Shown piece by piece: positions 6,501 through 7,305 of a stretch of DNA of 7,305 nt. A program made the translations under genes and the position numbers. The number at the start of each line of letters is the position of its first letter. Position 1 is the stretch's first letter. This DNA is from Candidatus Heimdallarchaeota archaeon (lineage in GTDB: Archaea > Asgardarchaeota > Heimdallarchaeia > Heimdallarchaeales > Heimdallarchaeaceae). The notes beneath the pieces are model-generated. The model was given only the letters and a program-made list of their open reading frames with translations, had not been told where the DNA came from and searched no databases. The stretch covers positions 1 to 7,305 of the forward strand of contig JAGLOH010000103.1 of assembly GCA_023139025.1 (NCBI GenBank), written 5' to 3'.

Positions 6501-6539
6501 AAAATTAAGAAAATAAATAATTAATAAGAGATTATTAAT
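6501..6539 (-). terminator. AT hairpin plus T-rich tract after the SpoIIAA-like gene
   Basis: ATTAATAA (6520-6527) and TTATTAAT (6532-6539) form a perfect 8-base inverted repeat around a GAGA/TCTC loop, starting directly after the stop codon of the gene that ends at 6540. On the minus strand it is followed by T-rich sequence (TTATTTATTTTCTTAATTTTT). The stem is all A-T and therefore weak. The T-rich tract is probably what matters for archaeal termination. Confidence 0.45.
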
Positions 6540-6947
6540 CTATTTTTTCACTAAAGACTCTAAAGTAATTTCGTCTAAAAATCCAAACCTACTCTGATCA
6601 CTTACCCATGATTGAGCTTGGAAATCATTATCAAAGAGCTTGATTTTGTCTTTAATTTCTTTATTCTTAATTTTCTTCTTCTTCTTCTTGAATAAAAAGG
6701 CAATATTTAGAATTATTTTTCCTTTTGTTGCTAACATGTCAGCAATTTTATTACCAATTTCTTCAGCTTCATTAGGCTCAAAAGCTGTAATATCTATAAT
6801 ATAAAACAAGGGTTTCTTAGTATTGTCAATCTGTTCCTTTAGACATCTTTCTAACTCTTTCTCCATCTTTTTATCATAAGATCCCTCAAACCCCATACGA
6901 ACAATAACCTGGGATAAGTACCTCACATGAATTGTCATTAATCTCAC
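6540..6947 (-). CDS. Small SpoIIAA/STAS-like protein with poly-lysine loop
   Basis: This protein has 135 residues from a GTG at 6947, or 132 from the ATG at 6938. A basic-hydrophobic strand leads to an acidic helix (KKMEKELERCLKEQ), then a strand PLFYIIDITAF followed by NEAEEIGNKIADML, a strand KIILNIAFLF, and finally IKLFDNDFQAQSWV. The last segment resembles the 'vFdd-xxeAxxWL' ending of SpoIIAA-like/STAS-fold proteins, and strand-helix order also fits. Bacterial STAS proteins act as anti-anti-sigma factors or bind lipids; archaeal versions are mostly uncharacterised, so no function is assigned. The serine or threonine phosphorylation site of true SpoIIAA cannot be placed with confidence. 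Six consecutive lysines, followed by more, sit in a predicted loop and are partly encoded by an AAG microsatellite. No signal peptide or membrane helix is seen. The gene is divergent from the GtrA-like gene and 130 bases upstream of taw1. Confidence 0.75.
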   Translation of the reverse strand: MRLMTIHVRYLSQVIVRMGFEGSYDKKMEKELERCLKEQIDNTKKPLFYIIDITAFEPNEAEEIGNKIADMLATKGKIILNIAFLFKKKKKKIKNKEIKDKIKLFDNDFQAQSWVSDQSRFGFLDEITLESLVKK

Positions 6948-6951
6948 TTCT

Positions 6952-6961
6952 CTAACGTTAG
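6952..6961. promoter_or_regulatory. Palindrome CTAACGTTAG in the SpoIIAA-like gene leader
   Basis: This is a perfect 10-base palindrome, 14 bases before the ATG at 6938. It lies close to where transcription should start if the TATA-like ACTTAAAAA (6981-6989; TTTTTAAGT on the minus strand) is used. It could be an operator for a dimeric regulator, but a single 10-base palindrome can also arise by chance. Confidence 0.25.
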
Positions 6962-6980
6962 TATTTAGCTTTGATGAGAT

Positions 6981-6989
6981 ACTTAAAAA
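6981..6989 (-). promoter_or_regulatory. TATA-like box of the SpoIIAA-like gene
   Basis: The minus strand reads TTTTTAAGT, about 38 bases before the GTG at 6947 and 47 before the ATG at 6938. It would give a short leader of about 10-20 bases containing GAAGTGAG. It does not decide between the two start codons. Confidence 0.35.
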
Positions 6990-7055
6990 CGATTTGATTT
7001 AACCATATTTCCCTTAATTTGCCTTACTTGAAGAAATCATGTTTCCACACTAGAA

Positions 7056-7065
7056 TTAATAAATA
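7056..7065 (+). promoter_or_regulatory. TATA-like box of the GtrA-like gene
   Basis: TTAATAAATA is centred about 34 bases before the ATG at 7094, implying a very short leader. It lies in the divergent region shared with the SpoIIAA-like gene, whose own TATA-like box is about 75 bases away on the other strand. Confidence 0.35.
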
Positions 7066-7093
7066 CATTCTTCTACTTCTTGTTTGTTGAGAA

Positions 7094-7305
7094 ATGGACC
7101 AAGAGAATAACATGGACGAAACTCTGAATACAACTCCTTCAGAAAAGTCTTCCTTCTTTGATAAAGAAAGAAATTTACGACTGCTGAAGTTCGCTATAGT
7201 AAGTACTGTAGGTTTAGGTCTAAACTATCTCATTTTCTTTCTTGTGATGCAAATTTTCAAAGCTTCTAGTTCAACTGATGTTCTTTTCTCTGTGTGGTTT
7301 GGTAA
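7094..7305 (+). CDS. GtrA-like membrane protein, N-terminal fragment cut by the window edge
   Basis: An ATG at 7094 opens a frame that runs off the right end (70 codons plus two bases, no stop). Residues 1-27 are polar and acidic. A hydrophobic helix follows at about 33-54 (KFAIVSTVGLGLNYLIFFLV), and a second hydrophobic stretch begins near residue 62 (DVLFSVWFG). The 'RLLKFAIVSTVGLGLNYLIFF' type of opening is characteristic of GtrA-family proteins, four-helix membrane proteins thought to move polyprenyl-linked sugars across the membrane in cell-surface polysaccharide or glycoprotein synthesis; archaea often have them near glycosyltransferases. An in-frame ATG at 7112 is an alternative start, but 7094 has the better-placed TATA-like box. 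With only the first helix present, other small multi-helix membrane proteins remain possible. Confidence 0.65.
   Translation, partial: MDQENNMDETLNTTPSEKSSFFDKERNLRLLKFAIVSTVGLGLNYLIFFLVMQIFKASSSTDVLFSVWFG

Noticed and set aside
1..7305. CRISPR arrays, tRNA/rRNA genes, insertion sequences
   Set aside because: No regularly spaced repeats, no cloverleaf-like T-loop or anticodon patterns, no transposase-like protein and no terminal inverted repeats with target duplications were found by eye.

Overview
The window comes from an AT-rich archaeon, and I lean towards an Asgard lineage, perhaps Heimdallarchaeia-like. The archaeal call rests on three things. A wyosine-pathway radical SAM enzyme (Taw1) has the complete archaeal/eukaryotic cysteine pattern. 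TATA-like boxes sit about 24-28 bases before several start codons, which fits leaderless transcripts, and others sit slightly further out. Several TPR, HEAT and ribbon-helix-helix genes of archaeal style lie close together. The Asgard leaning rests mainly on a small protein that opens like the longin domains of eukaryotic trafficking and GATOR-type proteins. It is an inference, not a proof.

Left part (1-3175): a TPR-repeat protein runs off the left edge on the minus strand. It is head to head with a 669-residue adenine-specific DNA methyltransferase carrying its own target-recognition domain. They share a 127-base divergent promoter region. This pair looks like accessory or defence-type DNA and is very AT-rich (hand-counted sample lines: 15/60 and 16/60 G+C). 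No restriction nuclease is visible.

Middle (3176-4260): a 173-residue longin-like protein on the plus strand converges on a 66-residue ribbon-helix-helix regulator on the minus strand. The regulator's promoter holds a perfect 7-base inverted repeat that may be its own operator. A T7 run lies between the two converging genes.

Right part (4261-7305): three minus-strand genes follow one another. In transcription order they are a SpoIIAA/STAS-like small protein, taw1 (wyosine biosynthesis on tRNA-Phe) and a HEAT-repeat protein with an unassigned helical C-terminal domain. Each has its own candidate promoter, so they are probably separate transcripts rather than one operon. At the right edge a divergent plus-strand gene begins that encodes a GtrA-like membrane protein, cut by the window.

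No tRNA, rRNA, CRISPR array or insertion sequence was seen. No gene-free stretch exceeds 300 bases. Only Taw1 is assigned to a precise reaction. The methyltransferase is a firm family call of unknown specificity, and the rest are fold-level calls.
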